From Wuchereria bancrofti (Eukaryota; Nematoda; Chromadorea; Rhabditida; Onchocercidae), in the NCBI GenBank assembly GCA_005281725.1, contig SSBO01000001.1, forward strand, positions 2,278,399-2,342,398: DNA of 64,000 nucleotides, read 5' to 3'. Each line of letters begins with the position of its first letter. Positions within the stretch are counted from its first letter, which is position 1. The notes beneath the pieces were generated by a model. The model was not told the origin of the DNA, did not search any database, and saw only the letters and a list, made by a program, of their open reading frames with translations. Below, piece after piece: positions 14,501-27,403 of this stretch. Position numbers and translations under genes: made by a program.

Positions 14501-15142
14501 TATAAAAATCATTTCCGGATTTGAAACAGTTCATTTTCAATTAGTCAATTTAAATCTTAAGCTAAAATTTGCTTATTTCAAACTTTGAATAGTTAGAAAT
14601 GAATTTCATTCAAATTGCTCACTTGTTCATTGTAATTTTTTGCTTACTTCATTCAAAATTATGCAATTTCAGTCACAGCAAATATGTCGTGTAATGTAAT
14701 GTAAAAAGTAGCGCGTCAAGTAACATTTAAAGTTGCCACGTGAGATGTACTATTTGCGTTCCGCATCATTTGGATAACATTTGTAACATAATGAGATTAT
14801 GAGAGGTTGTGTAGTGGTTTGTATGACCAGTGGAGATGTTGTAAGTGGGAATATTGTGCCCTCGGATCAAGTTATTGGTTTTTGGCATAGTTGGGTTGTT
14901 TTTTAGGTATGCTCTTTGGCCAATAATATATGTGTCTTTTTGCTTTCATTACTTTGCTATAAATTTATGTAATGTAAACTAAGTGATTAAATCGGTAGTT
15001 AATTCATTCTTTTATACTTAGAGAAATAGAATTGATTAATATTGTGTGTATATATGTTCAGTTTGTGTTGTTTATGCATTGTTTACTTCGTGCTATGCAA
15101 AATTTTTTTGTTATTTGTATTGAGTAAAAACAAGCAATTTTT

Positions 15143-15152
15143 GGTTTTTTAG
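15143..15152 (+). other. Candidate trans-splice acceptor upstream of SPT6
   Basis: A T-rich tract ending in TTTTTTAG at 15152 lies 48 bases before the SPT6 start codon. Nothing upstream looks like a coding exon. This fits a spliced-leader acceptor in a nematode gene, but it could equally be the acceptor of a 5' UTR intron. Confidence 0.45.
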
Positions 15153-15178
15153 AGGGGATATATAATTTGGAGGAATTA

Positions 15179-15193
15179 ATGCAGAAGACGTAA
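15179..15193 (+). other. Short upstream ORF before SPT6
   Basis: ATG CAG AAG ACG TAA lies downstream of the candidate acceptor and ends 7 bases before the SPT6 ATG. It would be included in the mature leader if the acceptor at 15152 is used. Confidence 0.5.
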
Positions 15194-15200
15194 GGAGAAA

Positions 15201-18200
15201 ATGTCAGAATTTTTGGACAATCAAGCGGAAGAGTCCGAAAATTCAGGTGAAACGACAGACACATCTATTGATGATGATGATTTGGAGCCTCGAGCTAAAC
15301 GAAAACGGAAGCAGAAAAAGGAGAAAGTAAAGAAGAAAAAACGAATTAGGAGGTCGAATTTCAATTACATTTAATTTTTCCGAGATTGCTGTTGTAGCGA
15401 TATATGTGTGTTAGATAATACAATTCTTCATAGCGATATATATAATTCTTCATTTTTTGTTAAGCTCCTAGAATACTGAAATATTATTTTTTCTATCACG
15501 ATCAGCAGATAGGTCGTTAATTGGAAAATGAACCTTTTAGAATCTTCAAGGGGCCTAAAGAAGGTTTTGCCTAAAGATTTACCATACAGCTAATAGATCG
15601 AAGTCTGAAAACTGTGTCTAATATTTTATGGATATTTTCCGTCTCGTTCATACCTTTCGTGGCTTTTTTTTAAATATACTTTTCTTTAATTCTTCCTGAC
15701 CTTATTTTCAACTGGCATGATTTGAGTTTGAATTTTTATCATTGATTGTAGCGATGATGAAGATGATGAAGAAGATGACGATGGGGAAGATGATGAAGCC
15801 AAAATTCAAAAGGAAATGGCTGGTTTTGTTGTCGATGAAGACGAAGCTGATGAAGATGAAGGGGATGATAATGAGGTCCGTTTGATTTATTCATTTTTCT
15901 GTTTCTCAATTTTCTGAAAATTGCTATATTAACTACAATAAAGTTCTCAGCCGAGTTGTATACCTACTGTCTACTTCTCTTGGTCTCAGTTGTATTTATT
16001 TTTTTTTTTCCAGGACGATGACAGAAGTGATATCGAAAAAGATGATGATCTAGAATTGGACGATGAAGATTTGGATTTACTGAATGATAACTTAGACATA
16101 CAGCAACGTCCGGCTGGTGGTCGTGTGGTCATTGAAAGTGATGAAGAAGAGGACAATGACCGTAGCAAGAGTAATCTTTATGATAAGGTATGTTATTATT
16201 TTATCTGTTTGTTTGATTTGTTCATTCCGTCAAATGGTGACATTACTAAACAAATTATTAGTCAGTAAGTCTAAAGAAGTTGTAATACGCTGTTCCACAT
16301 ATTAGCAGTTCTTTTATTTATTTTTCAAGGATGATTTGGCTGGTGATGATGATCAACGCAGCGATTACAGGGAATCAGAACGACGTGTTTATGATGGCGA
16401 TGAGGGTTCAGGCACAGAAAGCGAACATTCTGGTAATCTTTTATCTACTACTAGTAGTTTTAAGAGTTCATTATTTGCGTGATGTTTAAATTTCTTCTTA
16501 TTTCAGAAGATGACTTTATTGTTACGGACGATGGGCAACAGCCGCAGCATCGACAGCGTCGTTATCGTTTTGCAGATGTTCCAGAACAAGCAATTGATGA
16601 CGCGCGGGAAATATTCGGAGTCGATGACTTTAATTTTGCTGAGTTTTATGACGAAGATGCAGAGGTCGGTGCTTTTTTTTTTTTTTTTTTTTGTCAATTT
16701 TTCCTAATATTCACACTTTGTATATTCTTATTTATTTGGATGCATTTTGTTTTCAGCCAGGCGAAGATGAGGACGAATATCCGGAAGATGAAGAGCAGGA
16801 AGAATTGGAAGGGAGGGATATATCGCATTCCCGTAAAATCAAGCCAAAAGAGAAAAGAGCTACTTTGATGGATACAATTGAACCTGCGGAACTTGAAGAG
16901 AAACTGCTTGCTCCAATGGATAAACGTATACAACTGGATGATCGTCCTGAACGCTTTCAAGTAACTTATTATTACTTTGATTACTTCTGTGTTATGTTGA
17001 TTTTGATAAAGCTGGAAAGGATGTGTCGAGAAACAATTCAATTGTTAAATGCTTTCAGCTTCGTCGAGTCCCAGTGAGTGAGGCTGATGAACACGAGCTC
17101 GAATTTGAAGCCAAATGGATTTACCAATATGCATTTGATAATGCAACTTTGTCAGAACAAGTATTAATTTATTTCTAACGAATAATTTTGGATGATGATT
17201 AAGAATTGCTATTTTTCTTGATATTCAGTTATGAAACTTTTAATGTTGTCTGTTAGATTTTAGAAACTGTTAGATTCAGACTTTCATTTAGAGGTAAACT
17301 TGATGGTCTTTGATGAAATGTTAATTTCGCCTTCATTATCGCTGCCAAAATTCCACAAATTTCGTTGCAAATAGGCTTTTTAGGAAGAAAGCTGTCTCAC
17401 TGTGCTGTCAAATCCGGATCTTCGTATTGATGAACGAGCGAAGATTGCTGCAGAAGCACCCGATAAAATTAAAGAGGCCTTAAAATTCATAAGAAATCAG
17501 TTATTTGAGGTAAATAGAAAATATTTCTATCATCATTGTTTCGTTAGTGATGATAACATCGTTTTTGCAGATAAACACCAATGTTATGGAGACTACACTT
17601 TTTTGTAATATTTGTAGCTCTTGATTTTGCTTCAAATAATGCTTTGTAGGTGCCGTTCATAGCATTTTACCGTAAAGAGTATGTGGAATCGTGTTTGGTA
17701 ATCAACGATTTGTGGAAAGTTTATCAGTGGGATGAAAAGGTGATTCTTTTTATTTTTCAGTACTTTTGCTTATTCGTAGTTAAAAGCTGAAGAATTGTTT
17801 GTTTTCTGTTTTAGTGGTGCCACCTGCAACAAAGAAAGAAACGTTTGTTAGAACTGATGAAACGGATGTTGAATTATCAGATGGAGAATGACAATGCGGC
17901 TGGGATGCGTATTGTTACTGAGCAGGATATGAATGAGTTAATCATTGATTTTTTAGAGGTTTTATATAAGAATATATATGTGGAAACAAATACAATTTCG
18001 GAACTAAAAATTATTCGGGATTATAGAGTGCATGGTGTACAAACAGTAGAAGGTTTGATGGATGTTTCGACGAAATTCCAGCTATATTATGGTCCAGAAG
18101 TACCGAAAATGATAGACTGGGAGAAAATCCAAAATTTGAGTGAAGACGATCCTGAACGTGAAGCTGCTGAAATGCGTTTTCGTGCTGCTACAAGGACGGA

Positions 18201-21200
18201 TAAGTATATGGTTTGTTTCAAGTATTTTTTCTATATATTAGAATATGACTCTGTTAATGAATATCCTTCTGCTTAGTTTCAGATTTACGACTACGTAGTT
18301 TCTCATTTGTCACGTATTTTCAGCTCTGTATTCAGAATGGGTTATCCGGAATGGCTTCACGTTTTGGCTTGACTCCTCTGCAATTTGCAGAAAATCTTGA
18401 CTGGAAGCGACATGATATTGTGCAAGATGATGAGGAGCCATTGAAGGCAGCTGAACAATATGTTTGTCAAAGTTTCCCTACATCAGAAGCTGTGTTAACT
18501 GGTGCTATTCATGTTGTTGCCAAGCAACTAAGCAGAGAACCAAAAGTACGTGAGCTGCTGCGATTACGATATAGGTTACGTTTGAAGATTTCGGTATGTC
18601 CAACAAAAAAAGGTCGAGAGGAAATCGATGAGAATCACAAGTTATGGCCCAGAAGGTTAAAGATTTTTATGTTTTTCATAATTTATTAATGTCTACTTAT
18701 ATAATTAATCTTTGGAGACAAATCATGGTCACACGCACGCAGTTTTACTTCAGCTTTAGCATAATAAAATTCTTGATAATTTAGGTATGTACGCGACAAG
18801 CCGGTTGCAAATTTAAGGCATGACGAATACTTGTGGTATGTACAGGTACATATAGTCGTTAATCTTGAATTGTTTCTAGCTACTTTTTGTAAGATTTTTT
18901 CACACAAACTTCTGACTATTGGAATTTCCATGTTCTTTTTAAAATGAAATTTAAATCTAAACCCTTTCATTTAGGCTCATGCTAGTGGTTTACTGAATTT
19001 AAAGTTGCATTGCGACACAGAGGAAGATATTAGATTTGAGAAAACAATGCTTCAAGAATTTCTTTCTGAACAACCCTATCACAGGTAAAGAAATATTTTG
19101 ACAGAAAAGAATTGCGAATTTTTTTTCAACATTGAAATGATGGATTTGAAGGTTCACTGCTTTTCTTATTTCATAAGTTGGTCATCTTTTCAGAGATGAA
19201 TATTCTCGTGTTGTTGATATGTGGAACAAAATCAGAGAGGAAGCAGTAACAGTTTGTGTTAACAACTTTCTTTTACCAGTATTTGAGCGCGAAGCCCATG
19301 AAAGGCTTCTGCAGGAAGCAAAAGATTATGTGATAAAAGTATATCTTTTAGATTTATATAGTTTCATTTTTAGTAATATTATTTTTTGAATATGGACTTA
19401 TTACAGTGTGGCTGGTCTAACTGTATTATTTTAAAGCTAAAATAGTTTAAGAAATCTCTTTCTTACTGGTTGAATAATTCCAGCAAAGCACGCAGAATTT
19501 GTATGATCGAATTAAAACTGCAGCGTATCGTAACGTACATGATGATGATGATGATTTCGAGAATGGCTTTGCCGGTGGAACAAGAGTTTTGAGTATTGTG
19601 TATCCTGAAGAAAGGTAATCTCATTATTCAGATTTGCCATTTTAAGACTAATGAAAATGAAGATATCTATCTATGAAATGAAGAAGGGTTTTAGCCAGAA
19701 TAGTTCAATGTTTTTAGGGACCAGGCATCATTTTGTGCTCTTATTGATCAAGATGGCCAAATTTTGGATCACCTTCGATTGGTTCATATCACAAAAAGTA
19801 TGAATTCAAAACGACCCGGTGAAGCAGAACTAAAGGTTATGCATTCAGCTTATGTTCAAAAGCCAAAATTCAGTTGATTATATGATATTTCTACTGGAAC
19901 TACATTGAGGAATTTTATGTTGTCCATGCATTTTATATTGTCATCAGACGAACCGCACTAAACGCATTATTTTAGATGCACTTTATTTTAATCTTCATTT
20001 CGTAATCATTTTTTAGCGTCAGGATATGATTCATTTGCGCAAATTCATCGAAAAACGTCGTCCTCATGTAATTGCAATTTGCGGTGAAAACATGGATGCT
20101 TATTATCTTCGACGAGACATGGAATCTTTATTACACGAAATTTCTGGAATAGCAAAAGAAATTTCCGTGGAAATTGTAGATAATGAAGCAGCCAAAATTT
20201 ATATGTACAGCAAGCAGGCGATTGTAAGTGAGCAAAATTTTCACAGGTTTTATTCGTTGAGTGCCATAGTTCGAATTGTTAAGTCTTAATATTCTTGCGT
20301 CGCGTTCAATGAAACATAAACATAACAATCCATCAGCATAACACCAGCAGCAAGTTCTTTAACTGTGATAAAAAGCTTAGCACCTCTAATTTATACCATT
20401 ATTTAGTATGCGTAAAGAATATGACCGGAACAATTTGTGACTAGAACAGTATAGAATTGTTTTTAATTCAGTGAATTTCTTTTTACTATATTGTAGACTA
20501 AATTAGTTGATACAATACATGCAATTCTGAAAATGGGCCTTTGGCATTAGCACTAAAAAAGTTTGCGCTCCATTTTGCAGACGGAGTTTTCCAATTATCC
20601 ACCAATGTTGCGGCAAGCAATCTCCTTAGGTCGTTTGTTATTGGATCCATTGATCGAATATGCACACTTATGTAATACAGACGATGACATTCTTTGCGTT
20701 TCATATCATCCGTTGCAAAGCGAAGTTAACAAGGTAATTTTTATGCATATGTATGTATATGGTAACGATAAATCTATGGCTTCCTTTGTTCGATCTTTTT
20801 TGATGGAATTAAGAAGGTGGTGTTTGCACCGAGTGATTTGATCGTCTTATAGGAAGAACTATTGTTTGCATTGTCACTGGAATTCATAAACAGAGTGAAT
20901 GAAGTAGGTGTGGATGTAAATCGCTGCTTGGAATACTCTCATACTTCATACCTGTTGCAATTTGTTTGTGGCTTAGGGCCAAGAAAGGCGGTGCATTTAC
21001 TGAAAATATTGAAACAAAATGATAATCTTTTGGAAAGTCGGACAAAATTGGTCACGTTATGTCGTATGGGACCGAAGGTAAGTTTGTTCTACGTTCCAAA
21101 TTTACAACTAGAAAAGTTTTCGTTGTTCGTTTGATTTCACATTAGTTAACTTTTATCTCGTTATGCTATGAATTAACTGGTGTAAAATTTTTTGTAGGTA

Positions 21201-24089
21201 TTTATGAATTCGGCAGGTTTTATCAAGATTGACACAGCAAAGGTGTCTGAAAGGACTGATGCATATGTTGAGGTAATTGTGAACTGTTCTAGGAATCAAT
21301 AATTTTTAGAGAGACTGAAGTTTGAAAAAATTATTCCATTGTTTTACACAAAAGATTCATTGCTTTAAAACAGTTCTAGGAAGAATCTTTGTGTTGCGAT
21401 TTTCGTTTGAATTTAGGTGTTAGATGGTTCCCGAGTGCATCCAGAAACGTATGAATGGGCCCGAAAAATGGCAGTCGATGCTCTGGAAATTGATGATGCT
21501 GCTGATCCTACGAGTGCACTGGAAGAAATTTTGCAAAATCCAGATAAACTTAAGGTATTTTATATCTTTTTGTTTTTAATTATTATTTTGTAACCATAAT
21601 TTGGCTTAGACATGCATTTTTAGGATCTTGATCTGGATGCTTTTGCGGAAGAGCTTGCTCGGCAAGGTTTTGGTAATAAAAGTATTACATTATATGATAT
21701 TCGAGCGGAGCTAAATCATCGATACAAAGATCTTCGCGTCCCTTACGAAAGTCCGTCGGCTGAAAGAATTTTCACAATGTTGACAAAGGAAACTTCTGAT
21801 TCCATAGGTTAGTTTGGAATTTATTGCTTTTATTGTGTTACATTCGGTTTATATTCACTTGTTGAACTTATTTAGTAAAAAAATTTAATTTAATTTAGTT
21901 GAGTTTCGTTAATCATTTAGGCAAATATGGAAATGTTATGATTTTAAAATTATTTTAGAAAATTAAAATTGTTACACATGAAAATGGTCATAAGTTGCAT
22001 AAATGCAATATGGCAACTAGTGTTTTTCTTTTTGACAATTTCTACGGATATTTTCTATGGATCATCGAGTGATTTCAGGGAAACTTGTAATGGGACGAGT
22101 AATGCACATAGTTTATCGCAAACCAAGAGATCCAGAAGAACGAGAACGGGTGCCTCCTATTAGAGATGAGCGTACGGGTCAGTGGAAATGTCAGTATTGT
22201 TACAAGCCTGATTTCAACAATACAAATGAGGTGAGTTTTGTCTAATAAATTTTTTTGATTTGATAAAATAACGATATTTTTGATTAATGAGTTATTTATG
22301 GATTATAAAATTAAGGTATGGCAACACATTGATTCTTGTCCTGGTCAACCAGTCGGCGTAAAAGTACGGTTCGACAGTGGTATAACTGGTTTTATTCCAA
22401 ATAAATACTTATCAGATCGACCAGACTCATTTGTGGATCCGAGCGAGAGGGTTAGGGTAAGGATTTCATTTTCTGTTTTGCAATCAAAAAGAGGTGTTGC
22501 ATCTCTCCCATACGATAATTTTTCTGTTGCATTGTGTAGTTTACTTTCGACCATTTTGAAATAAAGTATGCAGAAAGTTTGAAATTTTCAGCGCAATCAG
22601 CCTATATATTGCCGAATACTGGAATTGGATCCAGATAAATTTTCGGCAACATGCTCCTGTCGATCATCTGACCTTAGAGGTTTGCAGCCTCAGAACAGCG
22701 AATTCGACCGTTACTTCGACAAATCGAAATGCCAGGTAATAAAATAAATTTAGTTGTAGTGTGTAGTCAAAACAGTTTTTGTTGATCTTTGACTTCTGAT
22801 TACAGGATGATGACGAAAAGGATAAAAAACTAAGAGAGCAACGAAAAATTGTAACATATTTCGTGAAGAGGGTTATATCACATCCATCATTTCATAATGT
22901 TACTTTCAAGGATGCTGAACGAATGCTGCAAAAATTTGAGCAAGTAAGTGTTAAGTAAAAACATGTTTACTACCGATTTCTAAAAATTTAATGAATTAAA
23001 TTATTTATAGAAATCAAATTTTTAGGGCGAAGCCATCATTCGACCTAGTTCAAAATCTGTTTCCCACCTAACAGTAACATGGAAAGTAGCTGATGGTATT
23101 TATCAACATATCGATATTAAAGAAGAAGGGAAGCAACACCAATTTAGTCTTGGCAAAACGTTGTTAATTGGCACAGAAGTATGTCCTTACATTCCGGCCG
23201 AATTTCTTATATAATACCTACCAGTATTTGTGCAAAGGCTATGTAATCTATGTTTTCCTGTTAGATATTTTTAGGTCGAATCGAATAAATTTTTGAAATT
23301 CCAAATGTTTCCTTTTCCACTTAATTCCGTTGCACGTTTGTTGACAAAGTTACAACATCTTCAGGAATTTGAAGACTTGGATGAAATCCTTGCTCGTCAT
23401 ATACAACCTATGGCCGCATTAGCTCGTGATGTTTTGTCACATAAGTATTATTTGGATGGAAAGCGAGCCGAAGATCGAGATGCTATTGAAGGTTATCTCT
23501 TCGATGAAAAAAAGCGAAATCCACAACGGATACCGTGAGTGTTTCATCACTTAATGTAGTTTCCCGTTTTTGTTATTATTTAATTATAATACCTAGTTAA
23601 TTTTCGCTATTATGTAATTTTCCTTTGATTTCCTTTATAGTTATACTTTGACGCCATCGCAAGATTATCCCGGAAAATTTGTTATATCATATTTGCCGCG
23701 TAATAAAGCTAGACATGAGTATATGACCGTAACACCAGAAGGATTTCGTTTTCGACAGCAGTTATTTCAAAGTCTTGAAACTGTCTTATCTTGGTTCAAA
23801 GTGCATTATCGGGAACCACCACCAGGAAGTAAGTTTTATTTTCCCGTGGAATACTTCCTAAAGTTCAACTACACAGAACTTTATCCTCTACATTTTAAGT
23901 AATGTTTTTTCAAATAACAAATTTCGAGAAAAAAACAGCAATTGAATTGTTTTGACGCTTCATTAAATAGACTGAAACAGTGTCTGAAACTGAGCATATT
24001 TTGCAGTTAATTTGAAATCAACCAATTTAATGATCGCTTAATATTTTTACCAAAAACGTTTTGGATTTTAAATTGCAGTATACCGTTGA
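15201..24089 (+). CDS. spt6: Transcription elongation factor SPT6 (EMB-5 ortholog)
   Basis: About 1,534 residues. Exons: 15201-15352, 15752-15875, 16014-16187, 16330-16432, 16507-16664, 16757-16960, 17059-17160, 17384-17509, 17650-17739, 17815-18210, 18324-18655, 18785-18845, 18975-19084, 19194-19338, 19484-19614, 19718-19835, 20017-20223, 20581-20733, 20853-21077, 21198-21272, 21417-21554, 21624-21807, 22079-22230, 22316-22456, 22592-22735, 22806-22943, 23026-23178, 23365-23534, 23641-23828, 24079-24089. SPT6 is a histone chaperone that binds elongating RNA polymerase II. An Asp/Glu-rich N terminus comes first, then the helix-turn-helix core, a YqgF RNase H-like domain (about residues 790-900), a helix-hairpin-helix region with CGLGPRKA, a death-like domain, an S1 domain (from about 1170) and tandem SH2 (IIRPSSK, Arg about 1367; TPEGFRFR). 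Conserved blocks such as [15 protein letters not shown] and [22 protein letters not shown] make the family certain. The last short exon is uncertain: without the final splice the frame stops at 23902. Confidence 0.95.
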
Positions 24090-25865
24090 AATGGTTGTAG
24101 ACATTATGGAAATGGACGTTCTTGCTATATTCATATCTTGTTGATCTTTTGTTGCATGTTGAAAATTTTGCCTATTGAAGAAGTCCTTGCTTTTGATTCA
24201 TATTTGTTTTTGTAAATGTCTTATTATATACATATATGTGACACTGTGTAGAAATTAAGCAATCTAATGATTGCTTAATATTTTTAGCAGTTTTTCAGCA
24301 CATGTAATATGCATTTTTATAAGTATATTTATTGCTTAGTTTTTGTTTTAATCAAGAAAACCCTTATTGGTTTCATTATCGTATCCTTAACATACATTTT
24401 ATGGGTTTAAAGGAAAAGTGAAATTTTGTTATATGTGGGAATTCTAATATTGTTGTCCACAGCTCTGTTGATGTTTACCCATTGTAAGGAAAAGTTTTGA
24501 TGGAACAATTTTTGTATAATAAATTAAATTGTCATGTAGCATTACATAAAATCTCAAGAGCAAAATCTTTGATATTTAAAAACGTTTCTGCCATTCTGTA
24601 CCTTGATAGGCGAAATAGATGGCAATGTTATGGATGTGGTCGCGGAAATGCAGTACCCTTGTTATAACTTCTACTTTTGTACCTATTAATTAATAAGGAT
24701 CATAAGTTTTTGTAAATCGCCAGGAAGTATATAGCGAGTAATCGCTTCTGACTTGTAAGTCGCGATTTTCGTATGGATTGTAATATGTTAGTGTGGTAAT
24801 CCGCTGTTAACTATGCTCATTAATGATTAGCCACTGATAAGGGGCGTACTAACCGATGTTGTGTCGAAGTTTGATAATGATATGATAGGAGTTGGATGTT
24901 AAGAATTGCATTGTGCGTGTGGTTGAAACTCGTAATCAGATTCGCTTGTTGGAGTGGTTCACAAGTGGTGGAGTGAGGAGCTATAACAGGGTAGCTGGGA
25001 AGGAGAGAGAGAGAAACGGGTCACGTATTAGACGTATATGGACGTGTATGCTTGCATGTTTGTGCGTTAACATCAAGTCTCAGTTCATTTCCCGTAGTCT
25101 TCACGAATAATTTGATTAATTATTGTAGAATTTAGTTTAAGTTTTCCTACATATGTTTTTCAATTCACCCACACACCTGAGTTTTCTGTTTAGTTTTGCA
25201 CTTTAATAATATTTGCTTGTTATTTTAGTTTAATTCCAATTTCAATTTATAAAGGAAGCATGTTATAATCTTTGTAATGAATTATTTTGTTAATTATTCA
25301 TTATCGTCCTAACCGATAGGTCAGTCATCCGAGATGTCATATGAACATGACTTGGTAATACGCAAACATGCTTACATGATACGCTTATACGTAAAGCTTA
25401 TATTTTACATCATTTTAATCAAATTCCTTTAATCTTTTACGAAAACGAAAGATGATGCAGTTGTCTGACAGGTTGATAAACATAAGCTCTGATCAGTTTC
25501 GACATTTACCTTCCTATTTTTTTCTTTTTTTTTTGTAACAGCTTTTTAAATGGTGAGTAATAATTATATTTGATGCAGATATTGTAGTAATAATTGCTCT
25601 CACTATTTGGTCAACTTTACTATTATAATTGTTCTAAATTTATAATCATCTTTTTTTTCTTAGGAAGATGATAGTAGATGATTAGTGATATTTTTTTTGT
25701 ACTGCTTTTTGTTATGCTGATGTGGTTGTTAGCATAATCGAAATCATGATTATTGGTTGTTATATTATTGCTGCATCAATTTTGTCGAGTTAACAGTTTT
25801 ATGTTCGTTCTTCTAGACAAAAAATATCAATCTAGGTGCTGACAGGAAGACATACAGAAAGGACG
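24090..25865. other. Intergenic region between SPT6 and CHIC
   Basis: AT-rich with no recognisable gene. It may include the SPT6 3' UTR and the CHIC promoter. A GA-rich frame at 24892-25110 lacks any recognisable domain. Further SPT6 C-terminal exons cannot be excluded here, for example after the acceptor-like CCACAG near 24462, but none is supported by conservation. Confidence 0.5.

Positions 25866-27403
<1,538 letters not shown>

Larger units (their letters stand above)
11541..15200. other. Divergent intergenic region between RTK and SPT6
   Basis: About 3.7 kb of AT-rich sequence separates the start of the minus-strand receptor kinase from the start of plus-strand SPT6, so it should hold both promoters. 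There is a pyrimidine-rich tract near 12417-12465. No convincing exon was found; a 67-codon frame at 11964-12167 has no recognisable domain. A candidate trans-splice acceptor for SPT6 lies at its right edge. Confidence 0.6.
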
